From Phallusia mammillata (Eukaryota > Chordata > Ascidiacea > Phlebobranchia > Ascidiidae), in contig QLIY01000902.1 of the NCBI GenBank assembly GCA_003260075.1, forward strand, positions 1-64,000: a stretch of DNA of 64,000 nucleotides, given 5' to 3'. The notes beneath the pieces were generated by a model. It ran no database searches and was not told the DNA's origin. It worked only from the letters and a program-made list of their open reading frames with translations. Made by a program: the position numbers and the translations under genes. Shown one piece after another: positions 15,402 to 28,349 of the stretch (position 1 is the first letter of the stretch; the number at the start of each line of letters is the position of its first letter).

Positions 15402-15723
15402 GAACATCCGACAGCTTCTCGAATCTTCTGCAAACAAATGTAACAACAATCGGGTGCGAGTGACCTAGTGTAACAAAGTTTTAAATATTTAAAGACATTT
15501 ACTATGATCCAAAGTTAATCCAAGGAAGTTGAATGATCATCATATCATATACCAGCCAAAATGACCGGAACGAACGCATGAAAAGCAGCATTGCAGATTG
15601 TAAACATTTTTTTTCTGTTTCTTTAATTTCTAAGCATCAACAAATGTATATTGTTGGGTTTAGAGTGATGCACAAAATAAAACTGTTTTTTTTTTTTTCA
15701 AAACAATATTGCCTACTAAGCAT

Positions 15724-17134
15724 TTACATTAAAGTAATCCCACCTGTTTCACAATAACTTCCCGTGTACCAAACGTTGCATGTGCAGCGGTATCCACATT
15801 TGGTGTCTGTACAGCTGGTATTGTGTTTGCAAGGTCCGTGGTTTTGCTTGCAAAAGTTGCTCACTGTTGATACATACAGTAAATTAAAGCAGCTTATAAA
15901 GTTAATGTTCCCAAGTTAACTGAGCAAATCCTGTATTTTTCGGTGTTGGTTGTTTAAACATAACATACAACAATTGCATATTTGTTTACTGCAATTAGTT
16001 CCATTTCCTGTGTAGTTTGCTTTGCAAGAAGATTGGAAACCACCCACGGTATTATTACAAGTTGCATGTTGATGGCAGTTGTGTGTTCCACTTCTACATT
16101 CATCAAAATCTTTGAAAAAGTAAGTTGCATTTATTGTGCAATTTTAGGTCAGGTCTAAGCAGTTGTTATTATTTATTCTCACCACATAGTTTTCCATCTC
16201 CGGTGTGGTTTGCGTAGCCAAAACACAAAAAACACCCACAGTGTTGTTACAAGTTGCTCGATGATGGCAGTTGTGTGTTCTACTTATGCATTCATCAAAA
16301 TCTGTGAAAATTTAAGTCGCACTTTACTCGTTTTTTGATTGGAATTTAAGTTGACCTGTTTCTTACCACAGTGTCTCCCATCTCCTGTGTAGTTTGCTTC
16401 GCATGAACATTGGAAACCACCCACAGTGTTGTTACAAGTGGCATGTTGATGACAGTTGTATGTTCTACTTATGCATTCATCAAAATCTGTAAAAAATTAA
16501 GTCACGTTGCATGTTTAGTGATAGAAGTACATTGTAATTTAGGACTTATTTTTTACCACAGTGTCTCCCATCTCCTGTGTAGTTTGCGTTGCAAGAACAT
16601 TGGAAACCACCCATAGTGTTAAAACAAGTTGCATGTTGATGGCAGTTGTGGGTTTCACTTCTACATTCATCAAAATCTTTGAAAAAGTAAGTTGCATTTA
16701 TTGTGCAATTTAGATCTATGCAGTAGTAAGATCATAATTAATTCCCACCGCATATTTTTCCATCCCCCACATAGTTTGCGTTGCAAAAACACAGGAAACC
16801 ACCAACACTGTTGATACAAGTGGCATGTTGATGGCAGTTGTGTGTTTCGCTCGCGCATTCGTTAATATCTGTGCAGTGCGTTCCGTTTGTTGAATCTGTT
16901 GCAAGAAACTTAAGATTGTATTAAAAAAGCAGGCGTGAACAGTATGTGAAAAAAGATGTGTTTGAAACAAAAATAAAAAACAATTAATAATCTTTAAGTG
17001 AAATGCCTAGTTGATATCGTATTTAAATGTAGTACAAATGAATGAACAAGGCACTTGTCACCTGTTTGATGTGACGGTTTCTGGTTTGCTTCCAAGTTAT
17101 CTGGCCGAGAGTTTTCGTAAACATTCATTTCCAT
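15724..17134 (-). CDS. EGF-CA repeat protein (six EGF-like units, one frameshifted)
   Basis: Exons (minus order): 17062-17134, 16749-16895, 16557-16676, 16367-16486, 16183-16301, 15990-16109, 15724-15863. Exon 1 starts MEMNVYENSRPDNLEANQK with no evident signal peptide. Then come calcium-binding EGF units with the D-I/F-N/D-E-C start (DINECASETHNCHQHATC, DFDECRSETHNCHQHATC and similar), each in a symmetric phase-1 exon of 120 nt. The last exon is a plain EGF unit (NFCKQNHGPCKHNTSC ... YCETGG) and the stop. Exon 16183-16301 is 119 nt, one base short after NTVG, and has also lost a Cys (CFG for CxC). The intended product is about 279 aa. Such repeats act in extracellular protein contacts; the partner is unknown. 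Without a signal peptide an upstream exon may be missing. Confidence 0.75.
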
Positions 17135-18770
17135 ACTTATTGTTTCTTGCTCAACAAACTTTATTCCAAATTATTTTTTAACTGCGGAAAAAGAACCGTA
17201 AACAAAATACATTTGCACTTTCAGCACTCCTCCAAATATCAAGTATTTGCAAATCTAAATGCTTAATTAATGGTACACCTACTACGAACATCTGGGAAAA
17301 ATGTAAATATTGATACACGTTTTTTTGTGTTGCAGCATGCATTTCCTGGTGCTGGTTTATGTTTACCTTCAAACCATAGCGCACCACTCGCAAACAATGC
17401 TGAACAGGTGGAAACGAGGCGTTCGTGTTATCATACTCGAATGAATGGAAGGGAGGCGTTCTTATATTTCACACAACGTTAGATTCGCGTTTTTGTGTTT
17501 GTGGCTAAAAGGTTTTTGAAAAAATGTTTCGCGTGTTTACACCAACTGATCAGTATCCAGATTTTATGTAAGGATAATGCAAAAATTCCTTTTTACATAA
17601 TCATCATAATTTGCATGTGTAAAGTAGCGGGGTATTTTAAAATTGTGCTTACATTTTTTAGCTAAGCAGATGTATTACTAAACTAAAATCAAAGACAACA
17701 TTTTGGATACCTATTTATATGATATGAACTAATCGCTTTAAACCTACAAAATTAACCAAGCATTAAAAGGGACCTTCTTTAACCTCTGCAGCAAACATTT
17801 AAAGAATTCGGGCTCGGCTGTTTACATTTGGCCAATGTCACTGCGCGTAGTACGTTGTCCAAGCAGTAATGCGCCTACAGCAAAATTGCGCCCTGTTCGC
17901 TAATAAAGGCTTTTCCAGGGATCAAGTCTTTCAGCACCTCGTCTTTTCGTTTCACCTTGCGCTGTAATATAAGTTGTAGGCCGGGTAACGCGACAACAAA
18001 GCAGTTGAAGTTCTGAAAATGCATTTCAGTCGACAGCTCTACGTTAAGCAGAAACAAAAGAAATGATACAGACGTGATTCTTGCGGTTTACATGTCGTCA
18101 GCATTTCTTCAACAATATGAATGTACAGTAGTAACAAAACACAATCAAATTTGGTTTCGACGTAAGTTATAAAACGCAGGTGATTTGAAACTTGGGAACA
18201 GCAAAAAACGAAAATGGCGCGCGATTAAAAACATTTTAACAGTCATTCGAAAGAATGGATGTAAATCGTTGGAAAATTTTCAGAAAGTTTCGGTAACTAT
18301 TCATAACTATGTGGGAGGAAAATAAAGGTTATGTAATAGTTATCCCATTACATTATTGAAAAATATGCAGAATTATTGATAGACATGTTAATGAATCCCG
18401 TTTCAAGCGCTAAGTGGAATGCCTTTGCCATAGATGTAGAACCTAAAGGAAAACAACATCATCAAAAAATGCATTTATTTACACATTCTGTTTTGTGTGT
18501 ATCTTACTGCGTAAACAAAGTTTCATTTGTTTGTCCACAAATAAAAGGAGACTGTGCAAAAATAATTGACAAAACTATTTTGCTATAGAGTCGTTGTATT
18601 TTATCTTTGTGCTTGGGTTGTGACATTTTTTTTTCAAAGGTATAAGCAATGCCGTGTTGTTGTTTTTTAGGTTTTCACGTTTCGATAACTTTGAAGGACG
18701 CTCAGGGGCAACATTTTTGTCGGTCTGTGCGTGTTGAACCAATCATTAACAATCAAGGTTTTTTTTCTAG
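17135..18770. other. Intergenic region between the EGF-CA gene and GPCR 1
   Basis: Lies between two minus-strand genes: the 5' side of the EGF-CA gene and the 3' side of the GPCR. Short open frames at 17178-17482 and 17875-18057 have no family motif or splice partners. Nothing further recognised. Confidence 0.4.
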
Positions 18771-20093
18771 CTAGTAGTTCAGCTGCATCAGCTTGTCATT
18801 TTCGCGTTCTCCGTTGGATGAATTTGACGCAAGAGTGGTACAACTGGGAGAACAAGTCGTATTTCCATTCCTTCTTTCCATTTCGATTGTAGTTTTATTT
18901 TTACTGAAAGAACAAAACAGAAAGTAAGTTTTTGTGCAAATAACGTTGTTTGCATTTTAGTAAATTTTGATTTTGCTGTGTACTAAAATGTGTTTTCACA
19001 ACTACTAATCAGTTTTCTTAAAAGAGCAAAGCAGGTGTGACAGATGTGACTTCAAAATATAAAAATTCGTGCCAGATAAACTGTTGTTGGTCAGTTTGGT
19101 TGGATTGATGCATTGTTACCATAAACCTCATCATATTTTCCCCGTGCCCATAAATCAAACATCAGGTGGTTATAAGACCGTACATATATACAACATGGCA
19201 TTCATTAACTGATCAATCAAATGGCAATCCTAATTTGAATTTATATTTTCTTGACCTACCAATGAATTATAATTTCTAAAAGAAGTGCTTACCATACGAC
19301 ACTATAACCACTACGGTTCACCTAAGAGAAATCGTATATTGCGCAGATGGCTTAAACGAGTTGCAAACCTATATTGAAAAACTTAATTTTGAATTTTAAT
19401 TTACTTTAAGAGATGTGAAACCATACGGCGCTACCATTAGTATTCACCTCAATGGAATTGTATATTGTGCAGTTGCTATGCTTCGGCAGTTCACCACCTC
19501 ATCCGTAGCCCATTTTTCTAGTTTACTTTTGCATAAGACACGCAAGAGAGATTTGGTATACGGAAGTCGACACATAGATGCTTGGAAGTCCCGACACCGG
19601 AATGAGTAAATGAATATGTTCCACAAGCTATTGGTGTAGAGAAGATACTCAAAAATCAGCTCCAAATACCAAGTTTGGTCGTCGTTGCTCTGAAAGAGAT
19701 GAAATTGATTTTGACTTTGCAAAATGTTTCTTGTAAAAAATACATCATTACGTGTAAGGTGAGTCTATTGTCGTTAAAGTAACTATTGCTGAATAAATTT
19801 AGAAAAGCATTTTCAACATACATGCGAAGGTTGGCCACCCTTTCTTGCAATTTTCTTTATGTTTAAATTTTTGTGTCTATTGGTTTTAATACAGCGATTC
19901 TCAACCATGGAAGCATTTTGGTTGGGCTACAGACCAATCAAATAGAAAGCTTTTTTTAAGAATTTTTATTTGTGTCACTACACTCAATTTTACAAGAATA
20001 ATGGCTTGGGAAGGAATTGAGAAGGAATGTAAATTAATTTAAATTATTCTATTTACGGTCTAAAGTTACTTTGAGTTTCTGCAACCCCATATT

Positions 20094-20173
<80 letters not shown>

Positions 20174-23100
20174 CATATCAATTGTCCAATTATTCGGTCA
20201 TAACTGAAAGTGCTTGATTATAGAAGGGAAAGTGCTGTTTTATGATTTATTTGCATTAACTTATTTTGAACTTATTATCTGTTTGAAATACGTCCTGCAG
20301 TTTTTTTTGTTCTGAACCTACTTTATAGTTGTTTCTTTCTTTCATAAAAATTTACTGGGCCACATAATTTTTGTGCAATGAAAGTGGGCCACGAAAGAAA
20401 AAAGGCTGAGAACCACTGTTTTAATATGACATGTCCTAGGTGTCAACAATTGTTGCATATATTGGGTACAATTCAGCACTTCGCCTGGTTGTTACGAGAA
20501 GTTGGCCGTTTTAAATGCTTCTGTTCTAAAGTATAGCCTACGATATGTTATTTAGCAAACCATTGGCATTAGCGAAAACAAACCAGTTTTAATCCAACGT
20601 AGGGCAGAACCGACATGGTGAAGAAGAAAACCATGAGTGTGACAGTTTTGGCAAACCGAACTTCGATATTAGTTTTCTTAACATCCAGACCTTCTCTGGC
20701 AGCAACAGAGACGCTGGCGTTGAGTTTTTGCATCGATCGGATTGTCTTAAAACTGTAAAAAGAAACAGAACATGATTTTCTGTGTAACTATTATTGGGTT
20801 TAGTAGTCTACAAACAATTAGTTTCTTTATACTTTGTAAGGTCAAACGCCTCATAATCTAGTCCAGTGGTCGGCAACCGCCGGTCCGCGGCCCGATACCG
20901 GCCCGCAAAGAGTTCGTTACCGGGCCGTGTAATTTTTCAGGTTAAACGCTTTGAAACATCTTTCCCATGTATCCCTGGGTTGATAAACGAATTTAAGCGT
21001 TTTCATTGGTAAATATGTGTAGTTTTTTTTAAGATCGGTCCGCGATAAAGTTTTACTTTCAAAAACTTTCCGCAGTGCACAAAAGATTGCCGACCCCTGA
21101 TCTAGTCTATGTATGACACCAATCTGTCCGGCATTTTTATTATTCAATCAAATTGAAACCTTCAGTTTACGTCACAAGCTGAAAACAAAGTTCACCTGTT
21201 GCGAACTGTAATTGCGAGCAGGATAATTGTGATGAAGTAACACGAGCCGAATATGATGGAGATCGCTCTTATCACAGAATCGTAGTATCTGTGACATAGA
21301 TAACATTAAAATCCAACCTATGCTACAACCTAGTGCAGTGGTTCTCAAACTGTGCGTCGCGACGCCCTGGTGCGTCGTTTCAATTTTCGAAGGGCGTCGC
21401 AGAATATTTTCCGTTTCGCGGCTTTTTGTTGTTGTATCAATAAACACAACTTTAATAATAAGTTTCCTCATTAACTTTTATTTGCTGGTGCGTCGCAAGT
21501 CCAGAAAACTTGTCCAGGGGCGTCGCAACAAAAAAAGTTTGAGAACCACTGACCTAGTGTATGTAACAGGCCGCAGGGATGCACGTTAGGACACGATCAC
21601 AATCAATATTAGCATTTAGAAAAGTAAAACAAGTGGCGTTTTGGACGGGGCTACGAAAAAGTAAATAAACGTATCTTTATCAGAAAATATTTAGAGCGCC
21701 AAGTATAAAGAATGTTGTGATCCTGCTGTGAAACAAAGATATGTTAAATAGTGTTTTGTGTTGAATTCTACATATGTATTGGCATTTTACACATTATGTT
21801 TGTTAAAAAGTCGTTTGTTGGTTAGACATTGCATAATAAAAACACTTTTATTTGAGTAAGAACTACATAAAACACAAAAAGTTGCATATACTTACTCTTT
21901 TCGAATTGCGCCTAGGAACTCTTTTGCCAGAAGTTCCTCAAGTGTTATCCCCATGACGATGCACAGCAACCACGTGATTGCCACAGTTGAGAGCACTCGA
22001 CGACGCGTCATCAGCTCACCGGCGTGGTACCGAAGAGGGTAACAGATGGCAAGGAAGCGGTCCAGGCTTAAAACTATTAGGCTGCAAAAAAATGTTCATA
22101 AATTTTGAAGAGATTGGAGGTGGTCGCAAGCAATGTTTATAAACAAGATAATAGCTTAATTATCAAGAGTAGGCCATCTTTCTATGTTTTTAGCTGTCGC
22201 ATAAAACGCCATCTGTTTGAGCATGGTTGTTTTGTTTTGCTTTGCAGTAGTCTCTACAAATTTTTGAAAAATTTTTCACTCATTATTTTAAAACATTTAA
22301 TTTTATCAAAATTACCAGAAATCGCATAAAAGAGGCTAAAAGAAACGGTATCGGTATGAAAGGTCATGTTTATAGAACTTTGACATGTCCATAATGAAAA
22401 AAGTGGGTTTACTTCCTTAAAGTTGTGAATTTTTTTACTTCGCTGGTTTTTAAGTATAGCCTACTGTGGTTGGTCGATATGATTCAAGTTTCCAAAATTC
22501 GAAAAACAAAAATTAAACGAAAACGCTCGTGCCATTTTGCTCGACACGGCCCGACTTAATTAATTTAATACCAGCACTTACTCATTTCGCCTTTAAACTA
22601 AAAGTTGGCATGTTAAGATAATTTTATCGGACATGTTTTTAAGGACCGTGTGTCCGTGTATGCCTTCAACCGTGCATTTAAAAGTTTATCTAATGGTATT
22701 TTGGCAAAAAATCAAAATTGTTTGTGGCATTGCGATACGATAATGTATTAATTATTCATTATTGCCCTGACCTAACTAACTTTTCATATTTTCTTTTGTA
22801 TTTTTATGAGGGGATGTATAGTTTAAATGACAAGTTAGTTTTAGAACACAAACTTTATTGCGTGTGTTGCGTGCAAAATCGTTTCCTTAAAACTTCAATT
22901 TTGTCGCATAGCAGTCTAAAATAAAACTCGAGCTTTTACAAACCTAAAGTCCCAACACATTATAAACCAGACAGCCAGGTTTTCGCCACAGGTGGTCGTT
23001 ATGAGCATTGTTGTTTTATTTCCCACACCCATATTAAACAACAAATCTTACTCATAAAAACTTCTACAAAGGCCAAATGGTAATTACTATAATACAACGG

Positions 23101-24981
23101 CCATGTCAGTTAACAGAAACAATGTCCAATGCTTATAAGTTAAGATGAACATAAATTCATAACTGGGATCAGCCCTGAAGCGTCTATGCAGACCAGCGAT
23201 CACGGCACACTCATCTATAAATCACAGTACGCCAGGCCCAATGCTTATAAAACATTTTTACTTACATGTAATTGTTGGTAAATGAAAAAAATGTGATACT
23301 ACCTGAACAGACTAAGTGAGTTAGACAGGATAAAGAAGAAAATATTGACTCGGTAGGCCACAAAAAAGCTTTGAGCTGCCTCTTGAATCAATTTTCCGCT
23401 GTAGGGACCAGGCAAAAAATGAAAATGAATGTAGGTGTAGAGTGACGCTGGAACTGCAAACAACCCTGTAAAAAACAATGCGATTAAGAAATCACAGAAT
23501 CTACAAAACCATTGTTTGAAATAACATTCAAAATGGTTTTGTGATCGGTGTTTATTTGCAAACGACAAGTACGTTAATGATTCCCCCCCCCCAATCTACA
23601 AAACCATTGTTTGAAATAACATTCAAAATGGTTTTGTGATTGGTGTTTATTTGCAAACGACGAGTACGTTAATGATTATTTATCGCATTTTATTTACTTT
23701 TAAAAAACTGTGTGTGTGCAAATTCTTTCAGCTAAATTCTTTCAAATCCTTGCCTTTCCACCTTCTTAACAGGTGGTTTTACAGATGAGTAATATGTGTT
23801 CAACTTAAATAAATTACAAATTTCTACTTAAGTGAAATGCAAGACGCATGAAGTTAAGCACAGATTGCGCTGGTTTGCCGTGATTTTGTCAAAAGTATTT
23901 TTTACCCTGAAAGAGGTCAGCAAAAGCAAGTGAACATTTGACGAAGCCGTGTGGTTTTCTTGACGCATTTGACGCAGTCATAACATAGATGATGACGAGA
24001 TTGCCCGTGAAGATGCCGACTGCCAAGAGCGTGAAAAGGGTAACAAGCAAAGCTATTCCTACTTGGTCACAACCGATGTCAACCTTCCACATTTTTTCTG
24101 CAACAAAAAATATTTTTGCCAAAATAAGTTATTATTTTTTGAAGATTAATACTACAAGGGATATCGAATCTATCAACAGGTACGCATTCGGAAATCGCCT
24201 AATTTTACTGCGTAGCTCAGTAAATAATTTTAAATTAAGTGTGGGTGAATGATTTGTGACAGATATTGTTCGGGGTCTGATTGCAGGTGCATTTTAGGTC
24301 GTGATCGATGAACATCGTACAAGGTTATAAAATTAGTTTATTGATTTTTAACGGCAGGGATGTCGCCATCAGGATGGTTTGCACGCAGTACAATTGTTTG
24401 CAATAAAATATGCATCAAAACGTGTAGGATGAAACGAAATAAACCTTTATTTCCAATCTGACAATTTTAGATATTCCTGAAAACACTGATGTATTTTGAG
24501 ACAAAAGTTTGGATTATAACTATAATCCAACTATATACTGCTGGGTCTTTTCCCTTGGCGGCAGACTTACGGGAGTTCATTTTTAACTTATTCGATTTTA
24601 GATACAATACACATGTCTACACGTCTTCTCTTGAGTTTAGGTGATCGTTTATATTATTTAAAAAACAACGTTCAACAGAAAACGTCCATTTTTAATTTTA
24701 TTAACAAAGCTTAATTGTTTTCAATCCAATCCACAAAATCTTTGGGAACTAATCTAAAAAATCGTCAATCACATACTTGACGTAAGGTCGATACATGACG
24801 TCACAGTACACACGTGGTAGTCTTGCGTCACGTTTTGACATGGCGGGTTGGTGACGTAGCCTCCGGATGCCTCTGTCGTCACAAAGTACGTCACGTTGTA
24901 CCGACTCAGACGGTCGTAAAATTCCGTGGTCATAGCAGATAGTCCTGATTGGATGGTCTTTTGTAGCTTAGCCGTATGCAA
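18771..24981 (-). CDS. Class A (rhodopsin-like) GPCR, receptor 1
   Basis: Exons: 24777-24981, 23906-24097, 23303-23465, 21896-22081, 21196-21288, 20584-20752, 19448-19689, 18771-18903. All phases agree and total 1383 nt (460 aa). The N-terminus has glycosylation sites and Cys (NPPCQNVTQDYHVCTVTSC). TM1 has GNLVIIYVM and TM2 has SLAFADLF. TM3 ends LSLDRFLAICYPLRY (DRF in place of DRY). TM5 is in AISIIFGSCYFITIILLAI, TM6 in VTLMVFFFTMSVLPYVGL, and TM7 ends NSLWNIFIY (NPxxY variant), followed by a Ser/Asn-rich tail ending MQLNY. No Cys is seen at the top of TM3 or in the second extracellular loop, so the usual disulfide is absent. The last intron uses the donor AG|gtgaat, which removes a TGA that would otherwise end exon 7. 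The ligand cannot be assigned. Confidence 0.85.
19892..20418. mobile_element. Non-autonomous hAT element in a GPCR 1 intron
   Basis: Ends CAGCGATTCTCAACC and GGCTGAGAACCACTG, with a perfect 8-bp target duplication ttttaata. The 77-nt C run (20096-20172) lies inside it. Confidence 0.8.
20096..20172. other. 77-nt C homopolymer, probable gap filler
   Basis: An uninterrupted C run inside a hAT element with no duplication of the flanks. It belongs to the same class as 29599-29671 and 42992-43073. Confidence 0.6.
20864..21099. mobile_element. hAT MITE, 236 bp
   Basis: Ends CAGTGGTCGGCAACC and GATTGCCGACCCCTG, with a perfect target duplication atctagtc. It lies in a GPCR 1 intron. Confidence 0.85.
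21336..21551. mobile_element. hAT MITE, 216 bp, with gcgtcg-rich arms
   Basis: Ends CAGTGGTTCTCAAACTG and AAGTTTGAGAACCACTG, with a perfect target duplication acctagtg. Internal repeats of gcgtcgc face each other. It lies in a GPCR 1 intron. Confidence 0.85.
23150..23255 (-). mobile_element. Fragment of the composite tRNA-related element
   Basis: Shares ctgggatcagccctgaagcg, a caccgatcacggcacactc-like tail and agtacgccaggccca with 39690-39780. No tRNA-like part is present, so this is a truncated copy. Confidence 0.55.
23583..23592. other. 10-nt C spacer between duplicated flanks
   Basis: Exactly ten C's. 23498-23582 recurs at 23593-23677 with about two differences. The overlap lies in the GPCR 1 intron just upstream of exon 3. 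Confidence 0.75.
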
Positions 24982-27010
24982 TATATTTAGCGCAAGAGAT
25001 TAACCTGTAATATAACGGTTGGTGAAGCCGATTACTATAAATCGGAATTCACTGCATTAACGTTTTATCCAGGAAGAACCGTTTGTTGGCTAATACCCTT
25101 TGAATTAATTAATTAGTTAAAAACAAAACCGTTTGAGTTTAAAGAGCTGTCATTTTACTTCCAACTTGACAGCTGTTTGATAGGCCTCGCCTTTATTGAA
25201 CAATCAACAATGTATGTTAACATAAACAAAAATAAGCCTAAACAACAACATTTAATTTCGGCTATACTCTCAAACAGTTCAGTATTAAAAAAGTCTGTTT
25301 TTGTTGTGATAATTTCTTTTTATTTCTCGATCTGGGGTCAACTGCAACATATAATTCTGCTCTACGATAAACAAACAGCTTCAGTGCTTATTGTTCAATT
25401 TTGTCTACAAACGAGCTGCTAAATTGTGATCGATCAGGGCATGGGTTGAAACATCGGAGAATCGCTTTTGTGATGTTGTATGGCCGGTTTCGCCGCAAGC
25501 AAATTGTTCAACGACCAGTAAGGTTGAATTCCCACGACGGACACCCGACAACGGACCAAAAACCTGACAATCACTATCTTATACTACCCCATTGAATTGG
25601 TTTCAGACCGATACGATCTCCAGGGAAACAAAACGAACTTGTCAATTAACAACATGTTTTTAAGCCCCTAATGCACCTCGAAAAATATTTTTGTCACGCA
25701 ATGCCGTCACCGATTTTATTTTACTGACCCATTTTTTTCCACACGGCGTGTTTTCCAACCCTAACAAATTACGCGGTTTCAAACCAAATCTACCCCTATT
25801 ATAGGTTCTAACGCTACTATCACATTATTATCAATTATATGCCAATTCGAATTTCTTGGGCTATATTCGGATACTGTATTTCTCACAATCCTTTATACAG
25901 CAAAGGCGATACCACTCCCGAACAGTAGAAATGAACTTGAAAAGTCACTTGATAAAAAAGCTCTAACGCCTGAGACTTTGCTTGTAGTCAATACATTCTA
26001 TTGAATATATTTTCGCATTTGCTATTGTCGCTTTATAAGTTATATGCTATTGTCGCTTTATATTGATCACAAATGTATTTACTAATGCTTCTGCAACTTC
26101 TTTTTAGCCTTAATATATTCGGTCATTGAAGGTCTTTCAACTGAGAGAATCTGACTGCTGACGAACACTAAAGAAATCTTGTTTTTAATTTACGACAACG
26201 GAACGACCTTCTCTATGCAGTGCGCTGCGGTCCGTCTTCTCTTTCTTGCCAAATGCGATTTCCGTGTAACTCACAAATCCGGGACAGCGCCGTCAGTACC
26301 ACGAAGCTTTTTCGGTCGCGTTGGAGCGCCTGACTGGAAATCTGACGCTCTGATGTCGTCTATGTCGCTTTAAGTTTGCGGTAGGAACGTTGAGTGACGT
26401 CAGTTCAATACAAGCAAATGTCCTAACATTTTTTTGAATACTTAATGGTCTTTTGTCGAATCCAATATTGGGTATCACTGCGGAATTGCGGTTTTGGTTA
26501 TCGAATGATATATACACTGAGTTTGACGTTAAAGTAAAATGTATTGTCGTGAAAAAGTTACTTGCCGCTGTTTTTGCCACAAATAACATTTTAACCACAG
26601 TTTTTTTGCTTTGATCACTACAATTTAGAAACTTTTTATGTAATAATTCCTTATCTTGGTAAAATCTAATAGAAAAAAAACAAAATTCATGATTTTAGTT
26701 TTCCAAAATATTGTTCGACAGATTCGTTCCTTTCGTTTCAAACTCATTATTTCCTTATAAAATTCATTATTTACAATTAGTAAGGGCAATACGAAGTCAC
26801 AAGAAAAAAGCAAACGAAAAAACGAGCTTGGGACAACGTATCAGCATTTTAGTTAAACATCCCTGGGCTTTTCCCATAGGAGTAGCAAAACATTGTCTTC
26901 CGTTCGGCGCTGCGCTTTACTCCTTCGCTAAACATCTGATCTTGCGTTGAAAGATTTTTGTTTTGCTTGGGTTTAATTCGGACTGCAGCTGATACACACA
27001 TTATCTGCTA
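24982..27010. other. Intergenic region upstream of GPCR 1
   Basis: No protein family recognised. Open frames at 25401-25595 and 26179-26373 are short, with no splice-linked continuation found. The first few hundred bases may hold the receptor promoter, but no defined element is visible. Confidence 0.4.
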
Positions 27011-27324
27011 CAGGGGTCGGCAACCCATATTTTACGCGTAGTAAAGTTGGCACGGGAGGTGGATTTTTATGGCACGTCAAACGATTTGCGTATTTACATT
27101 AAAAAACAAATTTAACCTGTTGAACTGCTTGCTGTTTGTTTTTATAATGCCATTGTCTTTAAATCAAGTCTACATGCACAAAACACTCTGCTTTCTGCTT
27201 AGGCCTTCTATTAAGATCGCTTGGCACAAACCACTATTACGCACATTGTTGGCACGCGAAGCCATTACCACATGGAAATAGCAAGTAAATCGGCACGCGC
27301 CGCTTAAAAGGTTGCCGACCCCTG
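27011..27324. mobile_element. hAT element, 314 bp
   Basis: Ends CAGGGGTCGGCAACC and GGTTGCCGACCCCTG, flanked by atctgcta and atctatta, an 8-bp target duplication with two changes. Confidence 0.8.
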
Positions 27325-27776
27325 ATCTATTAGGTTGATTTTCGCTACATTGTCTTTGGTTCGTCATCAAATGAAGTGCTTGTAAAGCTATGAGCGCGGA
27401 TAATACCGCCGATTGATTGCTCACAAACTAACTCTTCCTGCTTGCTATGCCTTCAATACCACTTAGGCCAAAATTCTTTGGGCGATTTACGCAAGAGAAA
27501 ATTACTTTGCCGAAATAATTGCTACACAATAACAACTCATAACGTTTTCTGATACTTACACGCCACAGTTGTTTATGTTGTTATATTTAAAGGCTTAGAG
27601 GCCGATCTGAAGACATAACCCTTTGTTCAACTTTCAATGGCGGTGGGATGGTAGCCAATCAAAATGTTGTTTTGCCCTGGGCATTTTCCCATATATACTG
27701 AGCCAACACTTTTAACTTACTACGACAACAATTTACATTTTGCACCACAATAGTTCAGGTTTAATTAACTCTTAAA

Positions 27777-27806
27777 CGTTTTAGGAAATGTTCATGCTAT
27801 CATCAG
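27777..27806 (-). ncRNA. Degenerate copy of the hammerhead-like core
   Basis: Minus strand reads CTGATGA, then tagca...tcct and AAAACG, closely parallel to 9164-9193, but stem II and the GAAA box are damaged. It is a remnant only and is not expected to be active. Confidence 0.35.
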
Positions 27807-28339
27807 TAATATATTTCCCAAAGTTAGACAGAAATACCGTGAAGAACCACACAGAATTTTCTAAGTCGTTTTGTGCCAAATGCTGTAAACATGAATACTG
27901 ATGTAAGACTTCTGTTTTTTCTGGCGGAAAAGCTACCAGCTGCCTTAAGAACGTGTTGTCGACCACCACTGAATTCAGCTCTGTGGTCGAGAACCAACTG
28001 CAAACAGACAAAGCATTGAAATCGAACAGTGTCGGCGACTAGCGGTTTCGTTAAGAGCAAACTCTGGATACAACTTTTTTTGAGCTAGTCAATAGAGAAG
28101 TCTGAAGCACACTTAGTTCACATCTTGGCCCCTGGAAACACTATTGTCAACTTTAACTTCAACAACAAATGCTTGACTTAATTAAATTCCCACTTTCGAG
28201 TGCAGAGACAGCGCTTTTCTGGATGTTTGCTGTTTTTTATATGTTGTTGTGTAACACTGCCATCGGCGTTAATGGAAAGTGATTTAAATGAAGTAAAACC
28301 GATAAACTATCAATATCAAATTAATATTTCATTGCCAAA

Positions 28340-28349
28340 CCCCCCCCCC
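28340..28349. other. 10-nt C spacer between duplicated flanks
   Basis: Exactly ten C's. The flanks (28201-28339 and 28350-28489) are near-identical, both containing ctggatgtttgctg and atggaaagtgatttaaatg. Confidence 0.75.

Noticed and set aside
19444-19447. GPCR 1 ending at the TGA after IPLR
   Set aside because: A good donor (AG|gtgaat) precedes it and the exon 18771-18903 continues in phase with a plausible tail. The earlier stop remains a possible isoform.
21689-21727. Possible additional GPCR 1 exon (ITTFFILGALNIF)
   Set aside because: Stops in the required frame, lacks a donor, and exon 4 joins the next exon in phase without it.
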